Shown: piece by piece, positions 17,323 to 28,586 of the stretch
Layout: every line of letters starts with the position of its first letter
How positions within the stretch are numbered: the stretch's first letter is position 1
Assembly: GCF_000682755.1 (NCBI RefSeq)
Contig: NZ_AWFF01000024.1
Span: forward strand, 51,391-115,390
Direction: 5' to 3'
DNA: 64,000 bases
From: Hyphomonas beringensis
Lineage (GTDB): Bacteria > Pseudomonadota > Alphaproteobacteria > Caulobacterales > Hyphomonadaceae
Notes under the pieces: generated by a model
Databases searched by the model: none
Seen by the model: the letters and a program-made list of their open reading frames with translations, nothing else
What the model was told of the DNA's origin: nothing
Program-made: the position numbers and the translations under genes

Positions 17323-17627
17323 CTCGAAAATTCGTAGGCAATACAGCGATCTATCAGGGTCCGCCAAACAGGCTCGGCGATGGCCGGTGACAGGCCAGCA
17401 TCGGCGCATGCCGCTTTGACCTTGTCGACAACATCTTCGATCCGCGGCCGATCATGCACGATGTTCCGGTCCCCCTTGATGCGGGCGGCAGCATCCATGA
17501 AGGACTGGCGCTCAGCCAGAACTTCCACAAGCAGACGGTCGATGCGGTCAATCTCGTAGCGAACCTGCTCCATGCTCTCACATGTGTCCGCCGTGTGGTG
17601 GCGCTGGTCTGAAGTATAGGTCGTCAT
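17283..17627 (-). CDS. Chorismate mutase, AroQ/PchB-like
   Basis: A 114 aa all-helical AroQ-fold protein. Residues about 19-45 (MEQVRYEIDRIDRLLVEVLA then ERQSFM) match the first helix. AARIKGDRNIVHDRPRIEDVV follows, and the end, IDRCIAYEFSSYD, resembles isochorismate-pyruvate lyase PchB more than PheA. Function is probably conversion of chorismate to prephenate, possibly with lyase activity. The frame is open to 17762, but the ATG at 17627 gives a product of family size. The 3' end runs 40 bases into the HPt coding region on the other strand. Confidence 0.82.
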   Translation of the reverse strand: MTTYTSDQRHHTADTCESMEQVRYEIDRIDRLLVEVLAERQSFMDAAARIKGDRNIVHDRPRIEDVVDKVKAACADAGLSPAIAEPVWRTLIDRCIAYEFSSYDALKAPEDASS

Positions 17628-17753
17628 GCTCGGTATGCCCTGTTGCCAGTCGTTCGCGAATATATGAGCGCGGCGGTCTCGGCAATAAAGGAGCTGCGAC
17701 GAACAGACCGCAACACTTTGGCGAAATGTCTTGTCATTGCCCAGACAGATAGC

Positions 17754-17775
17754 TAAGTGCACTTATCGTTATAAT
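17754..17775 (+). promoter_or_regulatory. Promoter -10 with adjacent palindrome
   Basis: TATAAT (17770-17775) is a perfect -10, 20 bases before the methyltransferase ATG. Four bases upstream of it is the perfect 12-base palindrome TAAGTGCACTTA (17754-17765), inside the -10/-35 spacer. No good -35 is visible, which would fit an activator- or repressor-controlled promoter. The chorismate mutase start lies 127 bases away on the other strand. Confidence 0.45.
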
Positions 17776-17794
17776 ATAACAATGTGGTGCGCAC

Positions 17795-18499
17795 ATGTCC
17801 CCTGTTCCTCCGAACAATATTCCAACCTCCTTCGGCCCAGAAGAAGCTGCGACCTATGATGAGCGCTTCAGCAAGCTCTCTGCCGTCAACAGTCTGCTGC
17901 ATCTGGTAGTACAATCGCAATTCGCCAGCCTGCCGGACACTGCGCATATCCTGATCGCCGGGGCCGGCACCGGAGCGGAAGTCCGCTATCTCGCCCCCCT
18001 CTTCCCGTCCTGGCGCTTCACTCTGGCAGACCCGTCAGACGCGATGCTTGAAATTGCCCGGCGGCACGCAGTCGAAGAAGGCTTTGCCGACAGGTGCACA
18101 TTCCATGCGGGCTATGTCTCAAGCCTGCCGGAGGCAGAGTTTGATGCCGCGACCAGCCTGCTCGTCTCACATTTCCTAAATGAGGAGGAAGACCGAACAG
18201 CTTATTATAGCTCAATTGCCGAGCGCCTAAGGCCTGGCGCACCACTATTTGAAGCCGCCCTCTGCGGAAACCGCTCCGACCCGATTTTCGAAATGGAAAT
18301 GGATGTCTGGCTGGGCCTGCTGACATTGGCTGGCATGGCGGCCGAAGGCCGGGAAAACTACAGAAAATCGTTCGGCACGCTTTTCGCGGCTCACGATCCT
18401 TCAGAGGTCGAAAAAATGATCGGGGCGGCCAAATTTGACCGCCCCGTACAATGTTTTCAGGCTGGATTGATCCGTGGTTGGATCACTCAAAGGCTTTAG
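17795..18499 (+). CDS. Class I SAM-dependent methyltransferase
   Basis: A 234 aa Rossmann-fold methyltransferase. The SAM-binding glycine motif [16 protein letters not shown] is at about residues 50-65, with the acidic residue after strand 2 in [14 protein letters not shown]. The post-motif block [14 protein letters not shown] follows, consistent with a methyltransf_25/12 fold. The substrate is not evident. The C-terminal third is helical (for example [17 protein letters not shown]). The stop interlocks with that of sucB: TAG at 17-strand positions 18497-18499 overlaps the complement of TAA at 18496-18498. Confidence 0.85.
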   Translation: MSPVPPNNIPTSFGPEEAATYDERFSKLSAVNSLLHLVVQSQFASLPDTAHILIAGAGTGAEVRYLAPLFPSWRFTLADPSDAMLEIARRHAVEEGFADRCTFHAGYVSSLPEAEFDAATSLLVSHFLNEEEDRTAYYSSIAERLRPGAPLFEAALCGNRSDPIFEMEMDVWLGLLTLAGMAAEGRENYRKSFGTLFAAHDPSEVEKMIGAAKFDRPVQCFQAGLIRGWITQRL

Positions 18500-20037
18500 A
18501 CTTCGAGCAGCATCCGCTCTGGATCTTCGAGAGCTTCCTTGACGCGCACCAGGAACGTCACGGCTTCCTTGCCGTCAACGATCCGGTGATCATAGGAGAG
18601 CGCCAGATACATCATCGGGCGGATTTTCACTTCGCCATTCACAGCGACAGGGCGCTGCTCAATGCGGTGCATACCCAGAACGCCGGATTGCGGGGGGTTT
18701 AGGATCGGCGTGGACATCAGGGAGCCATAGATGCCGCCATTGGAGATGGTGAACGTACCGCCCTGCATGTCTCCGATGGTGAGTTCGCCATCACGTGCCT
18801 TCTTGCCGAGATTGGCAATTGCCTTCTCGATGCCTGCCAGCGACAGATCATCAGAGTCCCGCACAACCGGCACAACAAGGCCTTTCTCGGTGCCCACGGC
18901 TACGCCGACATCGTAGAAGTTCTTGTAGATGATGTCTTGGCCATCGATCTCGGCATTCACGGCTGGCACTTCTTTCAGCGCATTCACACACGCTTTCACG
19001 AAGAAACTCATGAAGCCCAGCTTGATGCCGTGCTTGGCCACGAAAGCGTCCTGATGCTTTTTACGCAAATCCATGATGGCACCCATGTCGACATCGTTGA
19101 ACGTCGTCAGCATGGCTGCTGTATCCTGCGCCTCTTTCAGACGGCGCGCGATGGTCTGGCGCAGACGCGTCATGCGCACGCGCTCTTCGCGTGGACCAAT
19201 GTCACGCGGTTCTTTCGCCTGAGTTGGCGCAGAAGACGCCGCAGACTTGGCAGCAGAGTTCACGTACTCCATGGCATCAGCCTTGGTGGCACGGCCATCC
19301 TTGCCAGTGCCTGGAATGTCTGACGGGTTCACGCCAGCTTCCGAAGAAATACGACGTACAGACGGCGCAACCGGGCGATCACCCGTAGCCGCAGGCGTAG
19401 ACGTACTCGCGGCCGGTGCGGAGGCGGCTGGTGCTGCAGATTTCGCCGGGGCAGACGCGCCAGCATTGATGCGTGCAATCACGGAACCCGGCGTCACGGA
19501 GTCGCCTTCAGCGACCAGAAGTTCCGCCAGCACACCATCTGCCGGGGATGGCACTTCCAGTGCCACCTTGTCGGTTTCGATCTCAGCGATCGTTTCGTCT
19601 TTCTTCACGGCATCGCCTGGAGCCTTGAGGAAAGTGGAGAGCGTGCCCTCTGCAACGCTCTCTCCCATTGTTGGAACTTCAACGTCCATCAGTTCGCCCT
19701 TGTCTTCCTTACCGGGTACGCCGCCCTTTTCTTTTGGGCCGCCATGTTCTGGCAGCGCATCGGCCGCCGTGTCAGATTTACCGTTTGCCGCGCCTGCGCC
19801 AGAGCCTTCGCCAAGCTTGCCGAGGATGGCGCCGATCTCAACCGTGTCGCCTTCGTTCGCAATGATCTCGGAAAGAACACCGTCTTCGGTTGCAGAAACT
19901 TCCACAGACACTTTGTCCGTTTCCAGCTCTACAAGTACGTCATCCTTCTTCACCTGATCGCCCTTGGCTTTCAGCCATTGGCCAACAGTGGCTTCGGTGA
20001 TGCTCTCGCCAAGCGTGGGCACTGTGATGTCGGTCAT
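18496..20037 (-). CDS. sucB: Dihydrolipoyllysine succinyltransferase (E2 of 2-oxoglutarate dehydrogenase), two lipoyl domains
   Basis: Transfers succinyl to CoA in the TCA cycle complex. Lipoyl domain 1 covers residues 1-76 (lipoylated K42 in ETDK) and lipoyl domain 2 about 117-191 (K157 in ETDK). An E1/E3-binding domain ([15 protein letters not shown], about 225-265) and the acyltransferase domain follow. The acyltransferase active site is DHRIVDG near the C-terminus. Most SucB proteins have one lipoyl domain, so 513 aa is long for the family. The two lipoyl domains are clearly related but not identical, which argues against a recent assembly artefact. It lies 29 bases downstream of sucA. 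Confidence 0.96.
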   Translation of the reverse strand: MTDITVPTLGESITEATVGQWLKAKGDQVKKDDVLVELETDKVSVEVSATEDGVLSEIIANEGDTVEIGAILGKLGEGSGAGAANGKSDTAADALPEHGGPKEKGGVPGKEDKGELMDVEVPTMGESVAEGTLSTFLKAPGDAVKKDETIAEIETDKVALEVPSPADGVLAELLVAEGDSVTPGSVIARINAGASAPAKSAAPAASAPAASTSTPAATGDRPVAPSVRRISSEAGVNPSDIPGTGKDGRATKADAMEYVNSAAKSAASSAPTQAKEPRDIGPREERVRMTRLRQTIARRLKEAQDTAAMLTTFNDVDMGAIMDLRKKHQDAFVAKHGIKLGFMSFFVKACVNALKEVPAVNAEIDGQDIIYKNFYDVGVAVGTEKGLVVPVVRDSDDLSLAGIEKAIANLGKKARDGELTIGDMQGGTFTISNGGIYGSLMSTPILNPPQSGVLGMHRIEQRPVAVNGEVKIRPMMYLALSYDHRIVDGKEAVTFLVRVKEALEDPERMLLEV

Positions 20038-20066
20038 GAAATCAGTCCGTTCATTAAAATCAGTAA

Positions 20067-23000
20067 TCAGGTCGCGACGATCTTATCGTCGACCGGGTCT
20101 GCGCCAAGGGCTGTGGAAACGAGAGCATCCTGCTCCGCCTTGTGCTTCGAAAGAAGGCCTGTAGCTGTTGCTGCAGACGGCGGGCGGCCCGCATAGTGCG
20201 GCCGCGGAGACTTGGTGCCTGCCTGGTTGGCACACCATTCGATCTCATCACGGATGAAGGTCCAGCCGCCCATATTGCGCGGCTCTTCCTGACACCAGAC
20301 CAGTTCGGCCTGCGGGAAGCGCTTCAACTCAGCGATCAGAGACTTGCGCGGCACCGGATAGAATTGCTCCATACGCAGCAGGTAGACATCATCCTGGCCA
20401 CCTTCCTCGCGTGCTTCGAAGAGGTCGTAATAAACCTTGCCCGAACACATAACGACGCGGCGAACCTTGTTGTCCTTGGCCAGCTTAACTTTGCCTTCGC
20501 GACCTGGGGTCTCGGCATCATCCCAGAGAATCCGGTGGAAGGAAGACTTCGTGCCCAGATCATCCAGCGCAGATGTCGCCAGCTTGTGACGCAACAGAGA
20601 TTTCGGCGTCATGATAATTAGCGGCTTGCGGAAGTCGCGATGGATCTGGCGGCGCAGGGCGTGGAAATAGTTTGCCGGCGTCGTCAGATTGCAGACTTGC
20701 CAATTGTCTTCGGCGCACATTTGCAGGAAGCGCTCGAGGCGCGCGGAGGAGTGTTCCGGCCCCTGCCCCTCATAGCCGTGCGGAAGCAGCATAGTCAGGC
20801 CGCTCATCCGCAGCCATTTGCGCTCTGCCGAGGAGATGAACTGGTCGAAAAAGACCTGTGCACCGTTCGAAAAGTCACCGAACTGGGCTTCCCACATGGT
20901 CAGCGTGTTCGGGTCGGCCAGAGAATAACCGTATTCATACCCAAGCACGGCTTCTTCGGAGAGCAGCGAGTCGATCACTTCATAATGCGCCTGATCATCA
21001 CTCAGATGGTTCAGTGGCGTGTAGCGATCTCCATTTGTCTGGTCGACGATGTGGCTGTGGCGCTGCGAGAACGTACCTCGGCCACAATCCTGACCGGAGA
21101 GACGCACAGGGAAGCCTTCATCGAGCAGCGTAGCGAAGGCCAGATGCTCCGCAGTCGCCCAATCCAGTCCCTGACCTTTTGAAATGGCCGTCGCCCGCGC
21201 ATCAATGACGCGTGCCAGGGTCTTGTGAATATCGATACCTTCCGGAACCGTGGTGATCTTCTCACCCAGTGCCTGGAGGCGTTTCTTGGAAACGCCGGTC
21301 TTGCCGCGACGCTCATCATCATCCGGCAGGCCGAGGCCCTTCCACTCACCATCCAGCCAATCGGCTTTCTTGGCCTTGAAGGTTTTGCCGGCCTCGAACT
21401 CGCGATCGAGATAGGCTTCGAAGTCAGAAACCTGCTGCTCCACCTGCTCCGAGGTCAGAATGCCTTCCTTGACCAGGCGCTCCGCATAGATTTCGCGCGT
21501 GGACGGATGGCCCTTGATTTCCTTATACATCACCGGCTGGGTAAACATCGGCTCGTCGCCTTCGTTGTGCCCGAAGCGACGATAACAGAACATGTCGATA
21601 ACGACGTCCTTGTGGAACTTCTGGCGATATTCCGTTGCGACTTTGGCTGCATACGTCACCGCTTCCGGATCATCCCCATTGACGTGGAAGATCGGCGCCT
21701 GAACCATCAGCGCCACATCGGACGGGTACGGAGAAGATCGCGAATAGATCGGGCTGGTCGTAAAGCCGATCTGGTTATTCACGATGAAGTGGATTGTGCC
21801 ACCTGTGCGATAGCCTGTCAGGCCTGACAGGGCGAAACACTCGGACACAACCCCCTGCCCTGCAAAGGCAGCGTCGCCATGCAGCAGCAATGGCAGTACG
21901 ATCGAACGGTCCAGCGTGCCGGTTTCTCGGTGGCTCATTTCCTGCTTGGAACGGGACTTGCCCAGCACAACCGGATCGACCGCCTCAAGGTGAGACGGGT
22001 TGGCGTTCATGGACAGGTGCACCTTGTTGCCGTCAAACTCGCGATCGGAAGATGCGCCGAGGTGGTATTTCACATCGCCCGAGCCGAACTCGCCAGCGCC
22101 TTGCGTGTTACCGCCCTGAAATTCGTGGAAGATCTGCTCATAAGGCTTGCCCATCACGGCAGCCAGCATGTTCAGGCGACCGCGGTGCGGCATGCCGACC
22201 ACGATTTCCTTCACGCCGAGCGCGCCGCCACGTTTGATGATCTGCTCCAGCGCCGGAACAGCCGCCTCACCGCCATCCAGGCCGAAACGCTTCGTGCCCG
22301 GATACCGCTTGTGCAGGAAGCGCTCAAAGGTTTCCGCTTCAATCAGCTTGGCCAGGATCGCTTTTTTGCCCTGCTGGGTGAAGGCAACGCCCTTGTCCGG
22401 ACCTTCGATGCGTTCCTGCAGCCAGGCTTTCTCTTCCGGATCGGAAATATGCATGAACTCGATGCCGAGCGTGGAGCAATATGTCCGTTTGAGGATGTCC
22501 AGCATCTCGTTTGCGGAGGCATAATCGAGGCCGAGATAGCCATCGATGAAGATCTTGCGATCCATGTCTTCCTTGGAGAAGCCATAGGTTGCCGGATCCA
22601 ACTCAGGTTGTTTCTCCGGAGCATCAAGAGAGAGCGGGTCCAGCTGTGCTGCTAGGTGACCACGCATGCGATAGGCGCGGATCATCATGATCGCGCGAAT
22701 CGAATCCTTCACGTTCTGGGCAATTTCTGCCTCAGACGCGCCAGGCTTCGCCTGCTTCAGTTTTTTCTCGATTTTCGGCTCAACCAGAGCCCAGTTGCCA
22801 TCAAAAGCGGCAACCTGCTCGTCGCTCAGCGGGCGTGGCCAGTCACCACGTTTCCAGCTTGCGCCGTCAGCATTGCGCTCTGCATCGCTTGAATCATCGC
22901 CAAGTTCGGCAAAGAATTCGCGCCAGCTCTCGGGAACTGACGCGGGATCCTTTGCATAGGCCGCCTGCATCTGCTCCAGCCACATGGCTGAGCCACCATA

Positions 23001-23075
23001 CAGGAAGGCTGTTTCCAGCATCGCGCTGTTGCCTGAACTGCGCGAACCTTTTACCGGGCTGCCGTCGTCTGCCAT
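20067..23075 (-). CDS. sucA: 2-oxoglutarate dehydrogenase E1 component
   Basis: Thiamine-diphosphate-dependent decarboxylase of the TCA cycle, 1,002 aa. The N-terminal E2-interaction segment ([17 protein letters not shown]) and the catalytic core are present: [11 protein letters not shown], the ThDP/Mg block around [27 protein letters not shown] and [17 protein letters not shown]. The C-terminus carries [13 protein letters not shown]. The start at 23075 has GAGGA upstream at long spacing. It is third in the sucC-sucD-sucA-sucB run, separated from sucD by 165 bases that contain inverted repeats and probably a promoter. lpd and mdh are not in this window. Confidence 0.97.
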   Translation of the reverse strand: MADDGSPVKGSRSSGNSAMLETAFLYGGSAMWLEQMQAAYAKDPASVPESWREFFAELGDDSSDAERNADGASWKRGDWPRPLSDEQVAAFDGNWALVEPKIEKKLKQAKPGASEAEIAQNVKDSIRAIMMIRAYRMRGHLAAQLDPLSLDAPEKQPELDPATYGFSKEDMDRKIFIDGYLGLDYASANEMLDILKRTYCSTLGIEFMHISDPEEKAWLQERIEGPDKGVAFTQQGKKAILAKLIEAETFERFLHKRYPGTKRFGLDGGEAAVPALEQIIKRGGALGVKEIVVGMPHRGRLNMLAAVMGKPYEQIFHEFQGGNTQGAGEFGSGDVKYHLGASSDREFDGNKVHLSMNANPSHLEAVDPVVLGKSRSKQEMSHRETGTLDRSIVLPLLLHGDAAFAGQGVVSECFALSGLTGYRTGGTIHFIVNNQIGFTTSPIYSRSSPYPSDVALMVQAPIFHVNGDDPEAVTYAAKVATEYRQKFHKDVVIDMFCYRRFGHNEGDEPMFTQPVMYKEIKGHPSTREIYAERLVKEGILTSEQVEQQVSDFEAYLDREFEAGKTFKAKKADWLDGEWKGLGLPDDDERRGKTGVSKKRLQALGEKITTVPEGIDIHKTLARVIDARATAISKGQGLDWATAEHLAFATLLDEGFPVRLSGQDCGRGTFSQRHSHIVDQTNGDRYTPLNHLSDDQAHYEVIDSLLSEEAVLGYEYGYSLADPNTLTMWEAQFGDFSNGAQVFFDQFISSAERKWLRMSGLTMLLPHGYEGQGPEHSSARLERFLQMCAEDNWQVCNLTTPANYFHALRRQIHRDFRKPLIIMTPKSLLRHKLATSALDDLGTKSSFHRILWDDAETPGREGKVKLAKDNKVRRVVMCSGKVYYDLFEAREEGGQDDVYLLRMEQFYPVPRKSLIAELKRFPQAELVWCQEEPRNMGGWTFIRDEIEWCANQAGTKSPRPHYAGRPPSAATATGLLSKHKAEQDALVSTALGADPVDDKIVAT

Positions 23076-23240
23076 CTCAAATTCCGTCCTCTAGGACCCA
23101 AACCCCACATAATAGGGATAAAATACTTGCCCGGTTCCTACCGGGGCTGAAGATCTATAGGACGGCCTGAACGGGGACAGATGCTGGCCTCGCCAGACTG
23201 GCCCGCCAAGGCCGCCCTGGCTTATATGTTGTGCGGACTG

Positions 23241-24143
23241 CTAGCCCTTCAATACCTCGACCATGGTCGTGCCCAGACGCGCAGGTGACGGAGACACGCG
23301 GATACCCGCTTCTTCCATCGCTGCGATCTTGCTCTCGGCATCGCCCTGACCGCCGGAAACGATAGCACCGGCATGGCCCATCGTACGCCCTTTTGGTGCA
23401 GTCCGGCCTGCAATAAAGCCAACCATCGGCTTCTTGCGGCCTTTCTTGGCCTCGTCGATCAGGAATTGAGCAGCTTCCTCTTCGGCAGAGCCGCCAATTT
23501 CGCCAATCATGATGATCGATTTGGTTTCTTCGTCTGCCAGGTACATTTCCAGCACGTCGATGAACTCGGTGCCTTTGACCGGGTCGCCGCCGATGCCGAC
23601 AGCTGAGGTCTGGCCGAGGCCTGCCTGAGAGGTCTGGTACACAGCTTCATAAGTCAGCGTACCGGAGCGGGATACAACGCCCACAGAGCCCTTCTGGAAG
23701 ATCTTGCCTGGCATGATGCCGATCTTGCACTCTTCCGGGGTCAGAAGACCCGGGCAGTTCGGGCCGATCAGGCGGGATTTGGATTTCTCCAGTTTCGCCT
23801 TCACGCGCACCATATCGAGCACAGGAACGCCCTCGGTGATGCAGACGATCAGCGGGATCTCTGCGTCGATGGCTTCCTCGATGGCAGCCGCAGCGCCAGC
23901 TGGCGGCACATAGATCACAGAGGCGTTTGCACCCGTGGCTTCTGCGGCTTCACCGGCCGTCGCAAAGATCGGCAGTTCGGCGCCATTGTCAGCCGTCCAT
24001 TTCTGGCCAGCCTTTTTCGGGTGCGTACCGGCAACCATCTGGGTGCCGTAATATTCCAGCGCCTGGTTTGTGTGGAACGAGCCCGTATTACCGGTCAGGC
24101 CCTGAACGATGACTTTGGTATTCTTGTCGATGAGAATGGACAT
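23241..24143 (-). CDS. sucD: Succinyl-CoA synthetase alpha subunit
   Basis: Forms succinate and ATP/GTP from succinyl-CoA with SucC. The 300 aa protein begins [18 protein letters not shown], carries the CoA-binding Rossmann domain ([15 protein letters not shown]) and has the phosphorylated active-site His in [14 protein letters not shown]. It follows sucC after 17 bases, so the two subunits are co-translated from one message. Length and motifs are complete, with nothing unusual. Confidence 0.97.
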   Translation of the reverse strand: MSILIDKNTKVIVQGLTGNTGSFHTNQALEYYGTQMVAGTHPKKAGQKWTADNGAELPIFATAGEAAEATGANASVIYVPPAGAAAAIEEAIDAEIPLIVCITEGVPVLDMVRVKAKLEKSKSRLIGPNCPGLLTPEECKIGIMPGKIFQKGSVGVVSRSGTLTYEAVYQTSQAGLGQTSAVGIGGDPVKGTEFIDVLEMYLADEETKSIIMIGEIGGSAEEEAAQFLIDEAKKGRKKPMVGFIAGRTAPKGRTMGHAGAIVSGGQGDAESKIAAMEEAGIRVSPSPARLGTTMVEVLKG

Positions 24144-24160
24144 GATTTCAGCTTTATTCC

Positions 24161-25357
24161 TCAGGCGCCCTTAACGGCGTTCACAATTTTCTGGGCGGCG
24201 TCGTCGAGATCGTCGGCCGGGATGACGTTCAGGCCGGATTCGGCAATGATCTTCTTGCCCATCTCGACATTCGTGCCTTCAAGGCGAACAACCAGCGGCA
24301 CAGCCAGATTGGTTTCCTTCACAGCGGCAATCACGCCTTCCGCGATGACGTCACATTTCATGATGCCGCCGAAGATGTTCACGAGGATACCCTTCACGTT
24401 CGGGTCCTTCATGATGATCTTGAACGCAGCAGCCACTTTCTCCTCATTGGCACCGCCGCCAACATCACAGAAATTGGCCGGCTCTTCGCCGTACAGCTTG
24501 ATGATGTCCATCGTCGCCATGGCGAGGCCTGCGCCGTTGACCATGCAGCCGATGGTGCCATCGAGAGCGATGTAGGCGAGATCCCATTCAGAGGCCTCGA
24601 TTTCCTTTTCGTCTTCTTCGGTCGTGTCGCGCAGTTCCACGATGTCCGGGTGACGGAACAGGGCGTTGCCGTCAAAGCTGACTTTCGCGTCGAGCACGCG
24701 CAGATGGCCGTTTTCCATGACGATCAGCGGGTTGATCTCCAGCATCGACATGTCCTTCTCGGTGAAGGCCTTGTAGAGGATGGGGAAGAGCTTCATGCCG
24801 TCCGCGCGGGCATCGCCTTCCAGCTTCAGCGCGTCGCACAGCTTCGCAGCATCATCTTCTGTCACGCCCGCCATCGGATCGATCGGAAGGGTCAGGATTT
24901 TTTCCGGCGTCTCGTGAGCGACGTCCTCAATGTCCATGCCGCCTTCGGTGGATGCGACAAAAGCCGGGCGACCCGTTGCACGGTCCACCAGCAGGGAGAG
25001 GTAAAGCTCGCGGTCGATGTCTGCGCCGTCTTCAATGTAGAGGCGATTGACCTGCTTGCCTTCAGCGCTGGTTTGCGCCGTTACCAGGTGGTGGCCCAAC
25101 ATGGCCTTGGCATTTTCCAGAACTTCCTCTTTGGAGAAAGCTAGGCGGACACCGCCCTTTTCACCGGCTTCAGGCTCCACGAACTTGCCTTTACCGCGAC
25201 CACCCGCATGGATCTGGGATTTCACGACCCAAAGCGGGCCCGGCAGGGTATCAACTGCCTTTTGCACATCATCGAGCGAAAGAACGGGTACGCCTTCTGC
25301 CACAGGTGCGCCGAAGGATTTCAGCACGGCCTTGGCCTGGTATTCGTGAATGTTCAT
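24161..25357 (-). CDS. sucC: ADP-forming succinyl-CoA synthetase beta subunit
   Basis: A 398 aa ATP-grasp subunit binding nucleotide and succinate. It begins [19 protein letters not shown]. The ATP-grasp region has [14 protein letters not shown], and [21 protein letters not shown] and [15 protein letters not shown] form the subunit-interface and phosphate regions, all as in the family. First gene of the suc run. The upstream MFS gene runs in the same direction, with 124 bases between. Confidence 0.97.
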   Translation of the reverse strand: MNIHEYQAKAVLKSFGAPVAEGVPVLSLDDVQKAVDTLPGPLWVVKSQIHAGGRGKGKFVEPEAGEKGGVRLAFSKEEVLENAKAMLGHHLVTAQTSAEGKQVNRLYIEDGADIDRELYLSLLVDRATGRPAFVASTEGGMDIEDVAHETPEKILTLPIDPMAGVTEDDAAKLCDALKLEGDARADGMKLFPILYKAFTEKDMSMLEINPLIVMENGHLRVLDAKVSFDGNALFRHPDIVELRDTTEEDEKEIEASEWDLAYIALDGTIGCMVNGAGLAMATMDIIKLYGEEPANFCDVGGGANEEKVAAAFKIIMKDPNVKGILVNIFGGIMKCDVIAEGVIAAVKETNLAVPLVVRLEGTNVEMGKKIIAESGLNVIPADDLDDAAQKIVNAVKGA

Positions 25358-25481
25358 GTAAACTGCCTTGTTTGCCCTGGCTTGGTGGAGGGGTCAGCAT
25401 GCCAGCCACCCCGGTTTGGTTGTGGTGGCTGTATATCAGTCTCAGCAGCAGTCGCAACCGGCTGAGTATCGAATTGAAGAC

Positions 25482-26732
25482 TCAGGCTTCGACGTCCCGT
25501 TCAGGATTGCGAGGGTCAAGCTCCACACTGGCGAGCGGTGTTGGCAGGATCGGGCTCCAGTCTTCCTGCTGCCCCTCCTCCGGTGCGGCCCGTTTGCTGA
25601 CCCGCCAAACCATGATCATGGCCAGAATCACGAGCAGGATTCCTGCCAGTCCGAACAGCCCCATCCGCCCTGCACCGCGCATTGCAAAACCTGACAGAAG
25701 CGGACCCACAATCGAGCCCCCTGCCCATACAAACAGAAGCCCGGACATGACCTGCGGAATGGCGCCCTTGGGCGTGCGGTCAATCGCGTGGGCAACACAC
25801 AGGCCATAGAAAGACAGCGACCCTGCTCCCCACACACCGAGAACAATGACCACACCTGTCTCGCCCAGACTGCGGCCGAACACCGCAATGCCGAGCGCAG
25901 CCAGGCCGGAGATCGCGCACATGACCGCGATGACCAATCGGCGCTCCAACCGGTCTGACAGCCGCCCGGCAGGCCACTGCACGAGCAGGCCGCCCATCCA
26001 GGCCGCCGCCCCGGCGATGGCCGCTGCGGTTGTGCCCCCGCCGCCCATCGAGAAGCCTTCGAAGTAAATCGGAATAAGCGCCGTCATGCCGGTGTTGATG
26101 ACCCCTGACAGGGCCACACCAATGACGGCGGCAGGCGCAAGCCTATAGAGCCGACCGAGCGGCATGGCAGAGCGTCCCGGCGGCGCAGGCTGCTCCTGCC
26201 GGGTCAGGCAGACAGGCACCAATGCCAGGGTCAGGAACAGTGCGGCCCAGCTATAGGCGCGGCTATCCAGCGGAGACAGACCAGCCACGAAGAATGGGCC
26301 GATCATCAGAGAAAGCTTCGCGCCCGTATGATAAATGCCCATGACGTTACCGCGCGCCTTGTCAGGCACGGCCATCCCCAGCCAGCTTTCAACACTGGTG
26401 AACATGTAGGCAAAGCTGAGGCCCTGTACGACACGTACGACAGCCCAGAAGCCCTCATTATACCAGAGCGACAGCGACAGCGCCCCGGCGGAGGTAACGG
26501 CCGCAGCGGCAGCAAAAAGGCGAATATTTCCAAAGGTTGCCAGGGCGCGCGGTGCAGTCCACGCCCCCAACATGAAGCCAGCCGCGTATAGCGCTGCAAT
26601 CATACCGATGGTCTGAGGCTGCGTGCCGAGGGCCTCAAGGCCGAGAGGTGTCAGCACGCTCATCAGCCCGCCTGCGATCTGCAGGATCATCACAGCGATA
26701 ATGAGGGCAAGTACGTTACGCGTTTCAGTCAT
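25482..26732 (-). CDS. MFS transporter (YcaD-like)
   Basis: A 416 aa major-facilitator protein with twelve predicted helices, substrate unknown. Features are LTPLGLEALGTQPQTIGMIAALYAAGF in the first helix pair, RVVQGLSFAYMFTSVESWLG in helices 4-5 (the E-S-W motif is characteristic of the YcaD/UMF2 subgroup), and GRLSDRLERRLV, the repeated loop motif between helices 8 and 9. The C-terminal roughly 30 residues are cytosolic and charged. The gene precedes sucC in the same orientation but has no evident functional tie to it. Confidence 0.85.
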   Translation of the reverse strand: MTETRNVLALIIAVMILQIAGGLMSVLTPLGLEALGTQPQTIGMIAALYAAGFMLGAWTAPRALATFGNIRLFAAAAAVTSAGALSLSLWYNEGFWAVVRVVQGLSFAYMFTSVESWLGMAVPDKARGNVMGIYHTGAKLSLMIGPFFVAGLSPLDSRAYSWAALFLTLALVPVCLTRQEQPAPPGRSAMPLGRLYRLAPAAVIGVALSGVINTGMTALIPIYFEGFSMGGGGTTAAAIAGAAAWMGGLLVQWPAGRLSDRLERRLVIAVMCAISGLAALGIAVFGRSLGETGVVIVLGVWGAGSLSFYGLCVAHAIDRTPKGAIPQVMSGLLFVWAGGSIVGPLLSGFAMRGAGRMGLFGLAGILLVILAMIMVWRVSKRAAPEEGQQEDWSPILPTPLASVELDPRNPERDVEA

Positions 26733-26767
26733 TTTTACCGGCAGCCTTTTCAGTGCCGTCGCCTTAG

Positions 26768-27937
26768 CTACCTGAATTTGGCGGTTGTATGACGAACCGT
26801 CTCTCCTGCATCATCCTTAACTTCAAGGTCTAAAGAGCCGGTTTCCCAATCGATGTTGATTACACCGAAATTCTCGGGCGGATATCCTGCGCCCATCTGC
26901 GCGCTGTCTGCCTCCGGCGTCTCCTTCGCCCATGCCTTGTTGAGCGAGGAGGCCGTCAGCTCATAAACCGGATAAGGCAGGACCCCATCCTTGCGATAGA
27001 GGAATGCGGTATGGCGGTCTCCCGAGACAAAGACGACGCCATTGGCATCGGTATCGGTAATGAGATCATAGAGCCGCTGCTGCTCCGCCGGCAGACGAGA
27101 CCATGCCTCCCAGCCATGCCCATCCGTTGGCAGTACCTGAATGGAAGACACGATCAGGCGCAGATCCGCAGGCTTTTGCAACTGGTTCTCCAGCCAGGTC
27201 CACTGGTCATTGCCCAGCATATCTTGATTAGGATCCGTTGATGGAACGTAGCGCTCCTTGCCCACCGCGCCAGGCTCATCTGTCGGCGTCAGCGGAGAGC
27301 GAAAATAACGTGTGTCCAGCATGATGATCTGCGTGCGCTCGCCTTCCGGTCCGAATGTGCGGGCATAATATGTGCCGGGCCATGCACCGACATCCTTGTT
27401 CTCCAGCCCCCAGAAGCGTTCATGAATGCGCTCGGACAAACGGCGGAAAGGGAACTCCCGCCCGGCGTCATTGGCGCCATAATCATGGTCGTCCCACGCC
27501 ACCATCATCGGCAGATGGGCGCGCACGGCGCGGAAATCATCGCGGGCACCCAAGTCGGCAAAGCTCTCACGCAGCTCATCCAGCGTCGCCTCGTTCACAG
27601 CATAGGCCGGGCCGTCCCTGTCGCCATACACATTGTCGCCAATCATCAGGAACAGGTCTGCATCTTCCTTCGCAATGCTTCGCAGCGCCTCAGTGTCACC
27701 AAGTTCCTCATCATGACAGGACGCGACCACCACGCGGGACAGGACCGTATCCTCTGCTGGCAGAGGCAGCCCCGCTGGCGCGACAGGGTAGAACTCATCC
27801 GGCAAGGTTCTGTAATAGGCTTCCAGCGCTTCTTCCGGGCTTTGCGGCGCCCGCGTAATGCCTGGAATGGAAATTGGCCCCGGCGCCTGACACGCTGCGA
27901 GCCCCGCAACAATTCCCAAAGCTATGATCCGTTTCAT
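26768..27937 (-). CDS. PhoD-like metallophosphatase, lipoprotein
   Basis: A 389 aa calcineurin-fold enzyme of the alkaline phosphatase D group, probably cleaving phosphomonoesters or diesters at the envelope. The start at 27937 is preferred because of GGAGGAGGG just upstream and a lipoprotein signal with LAAC at Cys16. Metal-binding motifs are visible: ASCHDEE, IGDNVYGD, AWDDHDYG and SGDRHTAF. The domain arrangement is PhoD without the extra N-terminal immunoglobulin domain of Bacillus PhoD. It is the last of three genes (DUF2141, DUF2306, PhoD) in one direction. Confidence 0.9.
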   Translation of the reverse strand: MKRIIALGIVAGLAACQAPGPISIPGITRAPQSPEEALEAYYRTLPDEFYPVAPAGLPLPAEDTVLSRVVVASCHDEELGDTEALRSIAKEDADLFLMIGDNVYGDRDGPAYAVNEATLDELRESFADLGARDDFRAVRAHLPMMVAWDDHDYGANDAGREFPFRRLSERIHERFWGLENKDVGAWPGTYYARTFGPEGERTQIIMLDTRYFRSPLTPTDEPGAVGKERYVPSTDPNQDMLGNDQWTWLENQLQKPADLRLIVSSIQVLPTDGHGWEAWSRLPAEQQRLYDLITDTDANGVVFVSGDRHTAFLYRKDGVLPYPVYELTASSLNKAWAKETPEADSAQMGAGYPPENFGVINIDWETGSLDLEVKDDAGETVRHTTAKFR

Positions 27938-28012
27938 GACTGCCCTCCTCCGAAGCTCACCACCTGTGTAATCTGTAGCGGGCTTTGGGGAAGGCAGTAA
28001 GGGCAATACGCG

Positions 28013-28564
28013 TCAGGCCGTAAAGAAAATCGACCACATCATTCTTCCGGGCAGGAAAGTGAACAATCCAGCCACCAGCATCGCCCCGACAAACATGCCA
28101 GTCATGTGCTTGCGATGTTTGGCAATGTCCTTCCTGCGCGCTGCAGCCACCCCCATAGGAAGGCCGATGACCGTCCAGGCGGAAATGCCATGGATCCAGC
28201 TGAAATGATTCCCGTTCAGGCCAACGACGAAGAAAGAGCTGACCGCCGTCACCATCATGGCCACAACCCAACCATAGCCGAGGGTCTTGTGCAGCCCCCT
28301 GCCCTTAACGCCAAGCATCAGCACAGTGCCGATGACAAAGGCGCTGAGGGCCCCGGCGACATGTATCTTGATGGCTATGGAGGCATCAATCAGACGGCTT
28401 GCATCCAGATGGAATCGGACAGGCGGGTTGCCATTCGCTTTCAGGATCATCCAGCTGATGATCAGATAGGCTGAGACCGCAATACCAATAACAAGGCGAT
28501 TGGAGGGGCGGCCAAGCCGGATACGCGGAAGGCGGGCTCTCAAGCTTAGCTCAGGGCTATGCAT
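28013..28564 (-). CDS. DUF2306 membrane protein
   Basis: A 183 aa integral membrane protein with five predicted helices. The family pattern is seen in IKIHVAGALSAFVIGTVLML, GLHKTLGYGWVVAMM and the conserved histidines in NHFSWIHGISAWT and KHRKHMTGMF. The evenly spread His residues suggest heme or metal binding, but no function is established to my knowledge. GAGGAGA precedes the ATG. It lies 22 bases downstream of the DUF2141 gene and about 75 bases upstream of the PhoD-like gene. Confidence 0.8.
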   Translation of the reverse strand: MHSPELSLRARLPRIRLGRPSNRLVIGIAVSAYLIISWMILKANGNPPVRFHLDASRLIDASIAIKIHVAGALSAFVIGTVLMLGVKGRGLHKTLGYGWVVAMMVTAVSSFFVVGLNGNHFSWIHGISAWTVIGLPMGVAAARRKDIAKHRKHMTGMFVGAMLVAGLFTFLPGRMMWSIFFTA

Positions 28565-28586
28565 ATCGTGTCTCCTCTATCCGGGC

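Noticed and set aside
23076..23240. Possible tRNA or riboswitch between sucD and sucA
   Set aside because: Short inverted repeats (for example GGCCT/AGGCC at 23186-23213) are present, but no cloverleaf or known riboswitch core can be drawn.
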